DNA from: Dyella_B humi | Lineage (GTDB): Bacteria; Pseudomonadota; Gammaproteobacteria; Xanthomonadales; Rhodanobacteraceae | DNA: 64,000 nucleotides | Assembly: GCF_044904605.1 (NCBI RefSeq) | Contig: NZ_JADIKI010000023.1 | Location: 372,001-436,000 of the forward strand | Reading direction: 5' to 3' | In this document: piece by piece, positions 49,786-59,900 of the stretch | How positions within the stretch are numbered: position 1 is the first letter of the stretch | Layout of the letters: every line of letters starts with the position of its first letter | Translations under genes and position numbers: made by a program | The notes under the pieces: model-generated | What the model saw: the letters and a program-made list of their open reading frames with translations, nothing else | Database searches by the model: none | Told to the model about the DNA's origin: nothing

Positions 49786-50616
49786 GTGAGCTTGTGGTTC
49801 CTGATTTTTCTGAGCGTGTTGCAAGGCGTAACCGAGCTTTTCCCGGTCAGCAGCCTTGGCCATACCCTGCTCGTTCCCGCGCTGTTCGGCGTGCACATCG
49901 ACAAGCACGCACCGCAGCTGATCCCTTTTCTAGTGGCTCTGCATCTCGGTACGGCGCTGGCTTTGCTGGGTTATTTCCGGCATCGATGGATCGCGCTGAC
50001 CAAAGGCTTCTTCGCCTCGCTGGCCGGTCGCCGTAACGATGAAGGACACATGATGTGGGCGCTGATCATCGGCACGATCCCCGCCTGCGTCGTGGGATTG
50101 CTGCTGGAGAAACGGCTGGAGCTGGTGTTCAAGGATCTGCGCATCGTCGCCGCGGCGTTAATCGCCAACGGCCTGCTTCTGTGGATGGGCGATCGCATCG
50201 AGCGCACGCGTGCGCACAAGCCGCCGGAAAAACTCAACTTTCGGCAGGCGTTCCTGATCGGACTGGCGCAAGTCGGTGCGTTGATTCCAGGCTTTTCTCG
50301 CAGCGGCCTCACCATGATCGCGGGTTCCGCTACGGGCCTGGACAAGGAAAAGGCGGCGGAGTTTTCCTTTCTGCTCGGCACACCGATCATTCTTGCCGCG
50401 GGCCTGCTGGAGATTCCCAAACTGTTCAAAGCACCGGAACAACTCGGAGACGCATTGCTCGGTGGCGTGCTGACGGCGATTGCAGCGTGGATGAGCTTGC
50501 GTTTCCTGATGCGTTACTTCGAAGGCCGTGGACGGCTGACTTCGTTCGGCACGTACTGCGTGATCGCCGGTGCGGTGTTCCTCGGCTGGTTCCTGCTGTA
50601 TCCGCAGCCCGCCTGA
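49786..50616 (+). CDS. uppP: Undecaprenyl-diphosphatase UppP (BacA)
   Basis: This is a 276-residue membrane protein starting with GTG at 49786, preceded by an aaagga site. The family motifs are LQGVTELFPVSSLGHTLL (acidic Glu and Ser) and LIPGFSRSGLTMIAG (catalytic Arg region). About eight hydrophobic segments are seen. It dephosphorylates undecaprenyl diphosphate in the inner membrane to recycle the lipid carrier for peptidoglycan. It converges with def, whose stop lies 8 bp away. Confidence 0.95.
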   Translation: MSLWFLIFLSVLQGVTELFPVSSLGHTLLVPALFGVHIDKHAPQLIPFLVALHLGTALALLGYFRHRWIALTKGFFASLAGRRNDEGHMMWALIIGTIPACVVGLLLEKRLELVFKDLRIVAAALIANGLLLWMGDRIERTRAHKPPEKLNFRQAFLIGLAQVGALIPGFSRSGLTMIAGSATGLDKEKAAEFSFLLGTPIILAAGLLEIPKLFKAPEQLGDALLGGVLTAIAAWMSLRFLMRYFEGRGRLTSFGTYCVIAGAVFLGWFLLYPQPA

Positions 50617-50624
50617 AATACCGA

Positions 50625-51164
50625 TTATTCGTCAACGTTCGGGTCCATCCCCGGGAACAACACCTCGATAAACCCGAACTTGGTGAAGTCGGTGATGCGC
50701 GAAGGATAAAGGCGCCCGATCAGGTGATCGCACTCGTGCTGCACCACGCGCGCATGGAAACCCTCAGCCGTGCGATCGATGCGTTCGCCTTTGGGATCGA
50801 TACCTTCGTAGCGGATCAGCGAATAGCGATTCACCGCGCCGCGCAAGCCCGGCACAGAAAGGCAGCCTTCCCAGCCTTCTTCCATATCCTGCGATAAGGG
50901 CGTGATGGCGGGGTTGAGCAGGATGGTCTGCGGCACCGGCGGCGCATCCGGATAGCGCTCCGAGCTGTCGAAGCCAAAGATCACCAGTTGCAGGTCTACA
51001 CCGATCTGCGGTGCAGCAAGCCCGACGCCGCCCGCGGCATGCATGGTCTCGAACATGTCGACGATCAATGCATCGAGTTCGGCACTACCGATCATGCTGT
51101 CGGGCACGGGCGGAGCGACGCGAAGCAGACGCGGGTCGCCCATCTTCAGAATCTCGCGGATCAT
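50625..51164 (-). CDS. def: Peptide deformylase
   Basis: This 179-residue metalloenzyme has the three deformylase motifs GVGLAAPQIG (motif 1), EGCLSVPG (motif 2, Cys ligand) and VVQHECDHLIGRLYPSR (motif 3, HExxH). Cys follows Glu in motif 3, where most members have Ile or Phe. It removes the formyl group from nascent proteins. It is not coupled to fmt here. The 169 bp between it and the divergent cstA gene hold no clear regulatory site other than a ttgacc-like box. Confidence 0.96.
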   Translation of the reverse strand: MIREILKMGDPRLLRVAPPVPDSMIGSAELDALIVDMFETMHAAGGVGLAAPQIGVDLQLVIFGFDSSERYPDAPPVPQTILLNPAITPLSQDMEEGWEGCLSVPGLRGAVNRYSLIRYEGIDPKGERIDRTAEGFHARVVQHECDHLIGRLYPSRITDFTKFGFIEVLFPGMDPNVDE

Positions 51165-51333
51165 GCCAACCTCGCAGCGGGTGTTGCCTGGAAGTTTAAC
51201 TGTGGACGGCGCGGCGTGAACGCAACGCGTCCTGGCAGCTTACGGTTCCGTCATCAAACGCGTTCGATCCGGTATTGACCCCTGCCGCAGACAGGAAGAA
51301 TCTTAGGCAGGCTTTGACCCATGCGGAGTTTTT

Positions 51334-53421
51334 ATGGCTACCACCACTGCACTGAGGCCAACCGGCATAGCAGGCAGGATTCTCTGGGCCATTGTCGCCG
51401 CGATCGGCGCCGCCTGCCTGGCGGTGATCGCCTTGCGACGCGGCGAACCGGTCAACGCCATCTGGCTGGTGGCCGCGGCCGTGGCGATCTTTCTGATCGG
51501 TTATCGCTTCTACGGCAAGTTCATCGAGCACCGCGTGCTGCAGATGGATCCCAGCCGCGCGCCGCCTTCGGTGCTGCGTAATGACGGCCTGGATTACGTG
51601 CCCACCGACAAGTGGGTGGTGTTCGGCCATCACTTCGCAGCTATTGCCGGCGCCGGCCCGCTGGTAGGCCCCGTACTGGCGGCGCAGATGGGTTATCTGC
51701 CGGGCACTTTGTGGATTCTGTTCGGCGTGGTGCTCGGTGGTGCGGTGCAAGATTTCATGGTGTTGGGCTTGTCGGTGCGCCGCGATGCGCGCTCGCTCGG
51801 CCATATGCTGCGCGAGGAATTGGGCGCGCTGGCCGGCGTGGTGGCGATGTTCGGCTTGCTCGCATTGATGATGATCGTGCTGGCGGTGTTGGCGCTGGTC
51901 GTGGTGAAAGCGCTCACGCACAGCCCATGGGGCACCTTCTCGGTGGCCTGCACGATTCCCATCGCGCTGCTGATGGGTGTCTATCTGCGCTGGCTGCGGC
52001 CGGGACGCATTCTGGAGGTGTCGCTGATCGGCCTAGTGTTGTTGCTTTCGTCCATCGCCTACGGTGCGCACGTGGCGACAACACCGGAACTTGCGCACTT
52101 GTTCGACTTCGATGCCAAGTCGCTGGCCTGGCTGCTGATCATCTACGGTTTCGTCGCCTCGGTGCTGCCGGTGTGGCTGCTGCTGGCGCCGCGTGATTAC
52201 CTGTCTACCTTCCTCAAGATCGGCACCATCTTGCTGCTGGCGATCGCGATCATCTTCGCCGCGCCGCAATTGCAGATGCCAGCGGTATCGCATTTCATCG
52301 ACGGCACCGGACCGGTGTTCCAGGGAAAGCTGTTCCCCTTCCTGTTCATCACCATCGCCTGCGGTTCGGTATCGGGCTGGCATTCGATCATCGCCTCCGG
52401 GACTACGCCTAAGCTGCTTTCCAATGAAGGCGAAGCGCGCATGGTCGGCTACGGCGGCATGCTGATGGAAGCGTTCGTGGCGATCATGGCTTTGATCGCA
52501 GCGTCTTCGCTGCATCCGGGTGTGTACTTCGCGATGAACTCACCGTCAGCCCTGATCGGCACCACGGTGGAACACGCGGCTGGTGTGATCAGCCAGTGGG
52601 GTTTTGTTGTCACGCCGGACGAGCTAACGCGCACTGCGAAAGACATCGGCGAAACCAGTATCTTGAGCCGCGCCGGTGGCGCGCCCACGCTGGCGGTAGG
52701 CATGGCGCAACTGCTGCACAACATCCTGCCTGGCGAAGGCATGGTCGCGTTCTGGTATCACTACGCGATCTTGTTCGAGGCGCTGTTTATTCTCACCACC
52801 GTGGATGCCGGCACGCGCGTGGGCCGTTTCATGATCCAGGAGATCGCCGGCCTGGTTTACGCGCCGCTGAAGAGTACCGAATCGTGGATCGGCAACGTGT
52901 TGGCCACTTCGATCTGCGTGGGTTTGTGGGGCTATTTCCTCTATCAGGGTGCCGTCGATCCGCTGGGTGGCATCAATACACTGTGGCCACTGTTCGGCAT
53001 CGCCAACCAGATGCTGGCGGCGATCGCGCTGATGCTCGCCACCGTGGTCACGGTGAAGCTCAAGCGCGAACGCTATGCGTGGGTACCGGGCATTCCGGCA
53101 GTGTGGCTGGTCACCTGCACGCTCACCGCCGGCTTCGAAAAGCTCGTCGGCTCGATTAGCTTCACCGCTGCCGCGCAGAAATACACCGACGCCATGGACG
53201 CCGGCACATTACTCGCGCCGGCCAAGAACCTGGCGGAAATGCAACGCATCATCACCAACAACAGCGTGGATGCCACGCTCACGGCGGTGTTCGTATTGCT
53301 GGTGCTGTCGATGCTCGGTTTCAGCCTCTATGCCATTGTGAAGGCCTTGCGCAACAACGCGCCCACCGCGCAGGAGGCGCCGCGCGTCGCCCTGGCCAGC
53401 TTGGCCAGCCGGAGTACATGA
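51334..53421 (+). CDS. cstA: Carbon starvation protein CstA (pyruvate/peptide transporter)
   Basis: This 695-residue membrane protein has about sixteen hydrophobic segments. Typical CstA blocks are FGHHFAAIAGAGPLVGPVLAAQMGYLPG, GAVQDFMVLGLSVRRDARSLG, VSGWHSIIASGTTPKLLSNE, VDAGTRVGRFMIQEIAG and LWPLFGIANQMLAAIALML. The family imports pyruvate or peptides when carbon runs short. The stop overlaps the ybdD-like start by four bases (ATGA-type coupling), the same arrangement as in enterobacteria. Confidence 0.97.
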   Translation: MATTTALRPTGIAGRILWAIVAAIGAACLAVIALRRGEPVNAIWLVAAAVAIFLIGYRFYGKFIEHRVLQMDPSRAPPSVLRNDGLDYVPTDKWVVFGHHFAAIAGAGPLVGPVLAAQMGYLPGTLWILFGVVLGGAVQDFMVLGLSVRRDARSLGHMLREELGALAGVVAMFGLLALMMIVLAVLALVVVKALTHSPWGTFSVACTIPIALLMGVYLRWLRPGRILEVSLIGLVLLLSSIAYGAHVATTPELAHLFDFDAKSLAWLLIIYGFVASVLPVWLLLAPRDYLSTFLKIGTILLLAIAIIFAAPQLQMPAVSHFIDGTGPVFQGKLFPFLFITIACGSVSGWHSIIASGTTPKLLSNEGEARMVGYGGMLMEAFVAIMALIAASSLHPGVYFAMNSPSALIGTTVEHAAGVISQWGFVVTPDELTRTAKDIGETSILSRAGGAPTLAVGMAQLLHNILPGEGMVAFWYHYAILFEALFILTTVDAGTRVGRFMIQEIAGLVYAPLKSTESWIGNVLATSICVGLWGYFLYQGAVDPLGGINTLWPLFGIANQMLAAIALMLATVVTVKLKRERYAWVPGIPAVWLVTCTLTAGFEKLVGSISFTAAAQKYTDAMDAGTLLAPAKNLAEMQRIITNNSVDATLTAVFVLLVLSMLGFSLYAIVKALRNNAPTAQEAPRVALASLASRST

Positions 53422-53612
53422 CCATGACACTCCAAAAACTATGGCAACGCCTGGTACAGACCGCCCGCCTGAGCTGTGGTGTACCGGACTACGACGTCTA
53501 CGTGGCCCACCTGCGCGCCCATCATCCGGAGCGCCGGATACCCACCTATGCGGAGTTCTTCCGCGACCGGCAGACCGCGCGCTACAAGGGCACGGGCGGG
53601 CGCTGTTGCTAA
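53418..53612 (+). CDS. YbdD/YjiX family small protein, CstA partner
   Basis: This 64-residue protein has the YbdD/YjiX features ARLSCGVPDYDVYVAHLRAHHP, PTYAEFFRDRQTARY and the C-terminal GGRCC. Small proteins of this family are required for the activity of CstA-type transporters in E. coli and relatives. The start overlaps the cstA stop, so production is coupled. A second ATG two codons downstream is possible. Confidence 0.95.
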   Translation: MTMTLQKLWQRLVQTARLSCGVPDYDVYVAHLRAHHPERRIPTYAEFFRDRQTARYKGTGGRCC

Positions 53613-53651
53613 GGGCGCCACCGTCCCCTGACTTTCGTCACGCTGGAAAAA

Positions 53652-53683
53652 CAAGGCCATGTCCATATAAAGACATGGCCTTG
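53652..53683. terminator. Perfect 12-bp stem-loop after ybdD
   Basis: The arms caaggccatgtc and gacatggccttg enclose catataaa. It lies 39 bp after the ybdD stop codon and 62 bp before the next gene. The absence of a T-run suggests a repeat-type or factor-dependent end. Confidence 0.5.
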
Positions 53684-53744
53684 TCGTATCCACCTGCGGT
53701 TACACTTCCCCTTTCGCCCACGCCATGCTCCTGGCCATTCCCAC

Positions 53745-54230
53745 ATGACCAAACCCGTTTCCGAGATCGAGGCTCGACACAGCTTCGGCCTACGCGTGAT
53801 CGCCATTTACAAGGCGATCAAGACGGTGTGCCTGATCTTCGTGGCCTTCGTCGCGTTCGGCCTGCACAAGGCGGAGAACTTCGATCGCTTGGTGCATACG
53901 CTGGAGCATCTGTCACTGCAGGACAGCAGCGGTATGCGCTGGCGCCTGGTGGGCCTGCTGCAGGAATGGGGGCCCAGCAAGTTCATCGCCGTTGGCATCG
54001 TGGCGCTGGCCTATGCGGCGATCTTCGCTACTGAAGGCACCGGACTATGGCTGCGCAAGCACTGGGCGGAGTGGTTCACCGTGATCGCCACCGGTTCGCT
54101 GATTCCGGTAGAGGTGTACGAGGTATTCCACAAGTTCAACTGGCTGAAAGTCGGCGCGTTGATCGGAAATGTGGTGATCGTGGTGTATCTGATCCGTATT
54201 GCGATGCAGCCGCATAAGCGAACAACGTAA
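53745..54230 (+). CDS. DUF2127 membrane protein
   Basis: This 161-residue protein has hydrophobic segments at about 21-42, 84-103, 115-132 and 140-157. The DUF2127 blocks are GLRVIAIYKAIKTVCLI at the start and FATEGTGLWLRKHWAEWFTVIATGSLIPVEVYEV later. The family function is not known; it is an inner-membrane protein by topology. It stands alone after the cstA-ybdD unit and a stem-loop. The end touches a repeat hairpin. Confidence 0.88.
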   Translation: MTKPVSEIEARHSFGLRVIAIYKAIKTVCLIFVAFVAFGLHKAENFDRLVHTLEHLSLQDSSGMRWRLVGLLQEWGPSKFIAVGIVALAYAAIFATEGTGLWLRKHWAEWFTVIATGSLIPVEVYEVFHKFNWLKVGALIGNVVIVVYLIRIAMQPHKRTT

Positions 54231-54291
54231 GCTGGGGCGTCAATCCCAGCATTGCCATCCAAATGAAAGCTGGGATTGGCATCCCAGCCTA
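54228..54291. repeat. Long stem-loop, GGCTGGGAT family
   Basis: The arms 54228-54250 (taagctggggcgtcaatccc...) and 54269-54291 are near complements, and the element closely resembles 2606-2670. It begins inside the DUF2127 stop codon and lies between convergent genes. Confidence 0.65.
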
Positions 54292-54305
54292 CAAACATGC
54301 TGGCC

Positions 54306-55208
54306 TTACACCTCGTGATGAATCGCTTCCGCCGGCGGCTCCGTCTTGCGCCGTGGCATCAGTTCCACCAGATACATCGCAGCTAGCACTAATCCGCCAC
54401 CGCACAGCATGCGCCAGGTCAGCACGTCGCTACCGAATACCACGGCGAAACCCGCTGCGAATACCGGCTCGGTGGTCATCACAATCGCCGCGCGCGTGGC
54501 CGGAAGATGCGCCTGCGCCCAGGTCTGCATCAACATCGCGCCCGCGCCGGCCACCAGCGCCATGTAGAGCACGGCGATCCAGGCGCTGCGATCGGGCGGT
54601 AGTACCGGACCACCGTGCCCCGCAGTTGCCAGCAGACACACCAGCGCAATCACGGCCATCTGCACGGCGGACAGGCCGAACGCTTCATCCGCGCGCGACC
54701 AATGGCCCAGCGCCACGATGTGCAAGCCATACAACAGCGCTGAAGCCAAGGTAAGCCATACACCTGTATCCACGGACAACCCGTTGAGTGACAGCAAAGC
54801 TAACCCAAGCGTGGCCATGCCGACCGCCAACCACACTACGACTGGCATGCGCTGGCGCAGCAGTAGCGTGGCGAGGATCGGCGTAAACACCACGTACATG
54901 CCGGTGACGAAACCGCTGACGCTGGGCGAAATCAGCGAAAGTCCCCAGGTCTGCAGCAATTGTCCCAGGCCGTACATCACGCCCAGCACCACACCACGCC
55001 ACAACTGCCGCCGTGCCAGGCGCGCAACTTGCCGATGGAACAGCGCGAACATGACGACGGCGGCCACAACGAAACGCACAGCCAAAAAATCCGCCACGGG
55101 CATGCGATCGACCACGCCCTTGATCAGCACGAAGGTGGAGCCCCACACGGCGGTCATGGCCAGCAGACCGAAGGTCGCCAGCAGGCTGATGCGCGACGCA
55201 GCGCTCAT
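54306..55208 (-). CDS. EamA/DMT-family transporter
   Basis: This is a 300-residue protein from the ATG at 55208 with ten hydrophobic segments in two EamA repeats. Features are LLAMTAVWGSTFVLIKGVVD, PVADFLAVRFVVAAVVMFAL, GVMYGLGQLLQTWGL and, in the second half, ALVAGAGAMLMQTWAQ and AAIVMTTEPVFAAGFAVVFG. Members export amino acids or metabolites in the inner membrane, but the substrate is unknown. The start overlaps the stop of the glycosyltransferase gene by four bases (ATGA), indicating coupled translation. The upstream in-frame extension is not family-like. Confidence 0.92.
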   Translation of the reverse strand: MSAASRISLLATFGLLAMTAVWGSTFVLIKGVVDRMPVADFLAVRFVVAAVVMFALFHRQVARLARRQLWRGVVLGVMYGLGQLLQTWGLSLISPSVSGFVTGMYVVFTPILATLLLRQRMPVVVWLAVGMATLGLALLSLNGLSVDTGVWLTLASALLYGLHIVALGHWSRADEAFGLSAVQMAVIALVCLLATAGHGGPVLPPDRSAWIAVLYMALVAGAGAMLMQTWAQAHLPATRAAIVMTTEPVFAAGFAVVFGSDVLTWRMLCGGGLVLAAMYLVELMPRRKTEPPAEAIHHEV

Positions 55209-56071
55209 CGAGTGGCCGCTCGCAGCAGCTGCCCAGGGATTTTCAGTAGGAAACGCGCCCAGATGCCCAGCCACACCACGGCTGCGATGTAGGGCTTCTG
55301 CGCAGCCGGATCGAATTTGCGAAACCAGCGCCACATGCCGCGGTGCTTGTGATAACTCACAAAGACGGGCCGGTGCCGGCTCGATCCGCCTTTTCCATGC
55401 AGCACCCGCACATCGCCAGCAAGCAGCACGCGCCAGCCCGTATCGCGCACGCGACGACACAGGTCGAGATCTTCGCAGTGCAGAAAATATTTTTCGTCAA
55501 ACCCGTGCAGCAGTTCGAACACGCGTAACGGCATCAGCATCACCGCGCCGGAAACAGCCTCTGCTTCGACCACGTGATCGGGAATGGTGCTCGCATTCAT
55601 ACCGCCGCTGCGCTTGAACAGTGTGGCGAGCGCGCGCCCCAGTATCGGGTCACGACGAAACGAGGCAGGGTCAGGCACGCCCTGCGCGTCGCATACCACC
55701 GCGCCGATCAGACCCGCCTTGTTTTCCGTTGCCAGTACGTCCAGCAGCCGCTGCAAGGCGGTTTCATCGATCAGGCAATCCGGATTGAGGATCAGCAAAG
55801 CCTCGCCTCGCGCTTGCGCTGCCGCACGGTTCACTGCCGGACCGAAGCCGAGATTGGCGTGGTTATAGATCACTTTGAAACGTGGATCGCTTTCGCGCGC
55901 GCGCGCGATCGCCTGCGGCACGCCGTCGGCGGAAGCGTTGTCGATCAGCAGCAGTTCGAGCGGTATCGTGCAGGCCAGCACGCTCCTCACGCAGTCGCGC
56001 AAGCTCGGGCCGCTGTCGGCAGAAACGATGATGACGCTGAGTTGCAGTGAGTTGGTATGGAAAGCTGGCAT
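55205..56071 (-). CDS. Glycosyltransferase family 2 (WbbL/rhamnosyltransferase-like)
   Basis: This 288-residue protein begins with the GT2 nucleotide-sugar fold VIIVSADSGPSLRDCVRSVL and IDNASADGVPQAI. The metal motif LLILNPDCLIDE is present, and a C-terminal acceptor-site block FLHCEDLDLCRRVRDTGWRVL contains the ED base. Such enzymes add rhamnose or similar sugars to cell-surface glycans. No polysaccharide gene cluster surrounds it. The C-terminus has one hydrophobic stretch (AAVVWLGIWARFLLKI) that may associate with the membrane. Confidence 0.92.
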   Translation of the reverse strand: MPAFHTNSLQLSVIIVSADSGPSLRDCVRSVLACTIPLELLLIDNASADGVPQAIARARESDPRFKVIYNHANLGFGPAVNRAAAQARGEALLILNPDCLIDETALQRLLDVLATENKAGLIGAVVCDAQGVPDPASFRRDPILGRALATLFKRSGGMNASTIPDHVVEAEAVSGAVMLMPLRVFELLHGFDEKYFLHCEDLDLCRRVRDTGWRVLLAGDVRVLHGKGGSSRHRPVFVSYHKHRGMWRWFRKFDPAAQKPYIAAVVWLGIWARFLLKIPGQLLRAATR

Positions 56072-56196
56072 GAATGGGCGGAGGTTCGATGATTTCCGAT
56101 CGTACGAAAATTCAGTTCACTCGTAACGGGTGATTCAGAGCGCACCGGAATGACGACACAAAGCAAGATCAAGCGTTGCTTGAACTCAAAGACGCG

Positions 56197-56961
56197 CTAG
56201 TCTTCAGGCTGATCCTGCCCCAGCACGTGCGACATCGCCAACGGCGGCTGGTCTTCGCCGCGACTCAGCCAGGCCTCGTCGCCATGCCAACCGTAAAGCT
56301 GCCAGCCGCGCAACCGGTACAGCTTGCCGTGGAGGCGATCGTACAGCACCACGCCGCGCCATGCCGTCATCGGCCAGACCAGCCAATGCCGCCCTGGCGC
56401 CATGGCGACCTGCGGCTCGATATGGTCGACGCGTATTCCACCATCCATCGCGCAGCTGTTTGCATGCAGCATGGACATGCCATCCGGCGCATTTGCCGAT
56501 CCGTCCAGCACGATCCAATGCGGCACCTGCAATTCGATCAGCATATCTGCAGGGCCGATCGGCGCAAGCGCCAGTTCGCTCCACTCCGGCGACGCGGCTG
56601 CCACAGCGGCATTTCGCTGCGGCTTGCGATCTTGCCAAGACTCCAGCAGTACCAACAGCGAGAAGCCTGCCAGCGCGGCCAGCATCGCCAAGGTAAGGCC
56701 GAGCGCGCGATGGTCAAACGCGATGTCGAACGCGAGGTAGCTAGCAACCAGCAGGCCAGCCAAGCCCCAGCGCAAGGCGCGCCGAAACATGCCGCTGTAG
56801 CGCTGTAAGCGAGGCAATTGCGCAACCTGGATGGCTGCGAGCGCCAGCAACAAAGGCAAGCCTACCCACCACGGCAGGCACGCAAGCAACAGCATCCATG
56901 CGATGACCAGCAGCCAGGCCGGCCACCGACCGGATAGCGCGGCTGCTCTCAGCCGCACCAC
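56197..56961 (-). CDS. Uncharacterised membrane protein overlapping purL
   Basis: About 254 residues from a GTG near 56961 (another GTG is at 56958), overlapping the end of purL by about 13 bp; the start is not certain. The first 120 residues contain four hydrophobic segments (WPAWLLVIAWMLLLACLP, VGLPLLLALAAIQVAQL, GLAGLLVASYLAFDI, LGLTLAMLAALAGFSLLVLL). The rest is soluble and looks like a beta-rich domain with Trp-rich parts (GRHWLVWPMTAWRGVVLYDRL, RGWQLYGWHGDEAWL). I do not recognise a family. The overlap suggests it is expressed with purL. Confidence 0.6.
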   Translation of the reverse strand: MVRLRAAALSGRWPAWLLVIAWMLLLACLPWWVGLPLLLALAAIQVAQLPRLQRYSGMFRRALRWGLAGLLVASYLAFDIAFDHRALGLTLAMLAALAGFSLLVLLESWQDRKPQRNAAVAAASPEWSELALAPIGPADMLIELQVPHWIVLDGSANAPDGMSMLHANSCAMDGGIRVDHIEPQVAMAPGRHWLVWPMTAWRGVVLYDRLHGKLYRLRGWQLYGWHGDEAWLSRGEDQPPLAMSHVLGQDQPED

Positions 56962-59900
56962 ACCCTTGCGTTGCGGAACATACGCATCCACGGCGAATCC
57001 TCGCCCCAGGAATCCGGATGCCAGCTCATCTGCACGGTGCGGAACACGCGCTCCGGATGCGGCATCAGGATCGTTACGCGCCCATCCGCCGCGGTGAAAC
57101 CGGCGAGACCTCCGGGTGAGCCGTTGGGATTGAGCGGATAGTGCTCGGTGGGCTTGCCGCGATTGTCCACATAGCGCAAGGCCGAACCCGACTTGGACGG
57201 GCTGCACGACTGCGGGAAGCTAACGCGCCCTTCGCCGTGCGCGAGCGCCACGGGAATACGCGAACCGGTCATGCCCTTGAAGAAGATGCTGGGCGAATCC
57301 AGCACTTCCAGTGTCACTAGACGCGCTTCGTATTGCTCGGAGGTGTTGCGCAGGAATTTCGGCCAATGCTGCGCGCCGGGGATGATGTCCTTCAGCTGGC
57401 TCATCATCTGGCAGCCATTGCACACGCCCAGCGCGAACTTGGTGGTGTCGGCAAAGAAAGCAGTGAATTGGGCGCGTAGCGCATCGTTATACAGAATCGA
57501 CGCAGCCCAGCCGCGGCCCGCACCGAGCACGTCGCCGAAGGAGAACCCACCGCACGCTGCGAAGCCGCGGAAATCACCGAGCTTGATGCGGCCGCTTACG
57601 AGATCGGACATGTGCACGTCCACCGCTTCGAAGCCTGCACGCGTGAATGCCGCCGCCATTTCCACCTGGCCGTTTACGCCCTGCTCGCGCAGGATCGCGA
57701 CACGCGGGCGTACCGACTGCCCGATGTATGGCGCGGCAATATCTTCAACCGTATCGAAGGTGAGCTTGGGGGTGATGCCTGCATCGGCATCGTCGATGCG
57801 CCATTCCAGCTCCGCATCCGCACCGACCGGATTGTCGCGCAGGCGCTGCATGGCATGACTGGTTTCGTTCCAGGCCTTGAACAGCTGCGTCCAGTTCCAC
57901 TTGAACAGCGTGTCGCCATTGTGGAACAACTTGATGCCGAGCTTTTCCTTGGGACGTCCGATGCGCGCGCTCAAGCCGGCGAGCTCGTACTTGATCAGCA
58001 ACGATTCGAATGCTTCGCGATTGGCCGTGGCCACTTGCAGCACTGCGCCGAGTTCTTCATTGAACAGCGCGCGCAGCGTGGCTTCGGCCCAGCCGTCGAG
58101 CGTAATCTCCAGCCCGCAATGACCGGCGAAGGCCATTTCCAGCAAAGTGACGATCACACCGCCGTCGGAACGATCGTGATAAGCCAGCACCATGCCCGCG
58201 CGGTTTGCTTCCTGCACCAGATCGAATAGTGCTTTCAGGCGCTTGGCGTCATCCAGATTGGGCGGCACGCTGCCGCCGCGGTTGAACACTTGCGTCAGCG
58301 CCGAACCGCCCAGACGCGCGCGGCCCGCACCGAGATCGATCAGCCACAGATCGGAATCCCCGCGATCGAGTCGCAATTGCGGCGTGAGCGTGCGGCGGAC
58401 GTCGCTGACGCGCGCGAAACCGGTGATCACCAGCGACACCGGCGCTACCGTGCGTTGCGGCGTATCGCCGTCCTGCCATACGGTCTGCATGGAGAGCGAA
58501 TCCTTGCCGACCGGGATGGAGATCTCCAATTCCGGGCACAGCTCCATGCCGACCGCTTTTACCGCGTCGAACAGGGCCGCGTCTTCACCAGGATGATTCA
58601 CGGCCGCCATCCAGTTGGCGGAAAGGCGCAATTCACCCAGCGACTCGATCGGCGCCGCGGCCAGATTGGTAATGGCCTCGCCGACCGCCAGGCGCGCCGC
58701 GTCCGCGCTGTTGAGCAGCGCTACCGGCGCACGCTCAGCCATCGCCATTGCTTCGCCCTGGTAGCCTTCGAAATCCACCAGCGTCACCGCGCAATCGGCC
58801 ACCGGCACCTGCCACGGACCGACCATCGGATCGCGCGCGCACAGGCCGCCGACCGTGCGATCGCCGATGGTGATGAGGAAGCTCTTGCTGCCCACGGTCG
58901 GCAGACGCAACACACGCATCAGCGCTTCGTCCATGCCGATGCCGCTCAAGTCCGGAATCAGGTCGATGCGCGGCTTGATGTGCTTGGTATCGCGATGCAT
59001 GCGTGGCGGCTTGCCGAACAGCACGTCCATCGGCAAATCGATCACGGCGAGATTGCGGCGTGGATCGGTGACGCGCAGCACGCGTTCTTGCGTGGCGGTG
59101 CCGACCACTGCATACGGGCAGCGTTCGCGCGCACAGTACGCTTCGAATTGCGGCAGATCTTCCTGCGCAATGCCGAGCACGTAGCGTTCCTGCGATTCGT
59201 TGCTCCACACCTGCATCGGCGACAGCGAAGGATCGTCGCACGGTACTTTCGACAGATCGATCTCGCCACCCACGCCCGCATCGTTGAGCAATTCGGGAAT
59301 GGCGTTGGACAAGCCGCCCGCACCCACGTCGTGAACGCTGACGATGGGATTGTGTTCGCCGAGCGACCAGCAGGCATCGATCACCTGCTGGCAGCGCCGT
59401 TCCATCTCCGCGTTGTCGCGCTGCACGGAGGCAAAGTCGAGTTCCGCGCTGGATGCGCCGGATGCCATCGACGAGGCCGCACCGCCGCCCAGGCCAATCA
59501 GCATGGCTGGGCCGCCGAGCACGATGACCGCGTGGCCCGGCTGAAGCTCGCGCTTCTGCACGTGATCGTTGCGGATGTTGGCGATACCGCCAGCGATCAT
59601 GATCGGCTTGTCGTAACCGCGACGCACGCCGGCTTCGCCAGTTTCGTGCTCGTAGGTGCGGAAATAGCCACCCAGGCATGGACGTCCGAATTCGTTGTTG
59701 AACGCGGCAGCGCCAAGCGGGCCGTCGCGCATGATCTCGAACGCGCTGGCCATGCGCGGCGGCAGCGGGCGTTCCACTTCCCACGGTTGCGGGTGGCCGG
59801 GAATGCGCAGATCGGACACGGAGAAACCGGTAAGACCTGCCTTGGGCTTGGCACCGCGGCCGGTGGCGCCTTCGTCGCGGATTTCGCCACCCGCGCCGGT

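Noticed and set aside
51196..51921. Minus-strand open frame of 241 codons opposite cstA
   Set aside because: His/Gln/Arg-rich composition without domain features, opposite a clearly coding cstA: a shadow of high-GC coding.
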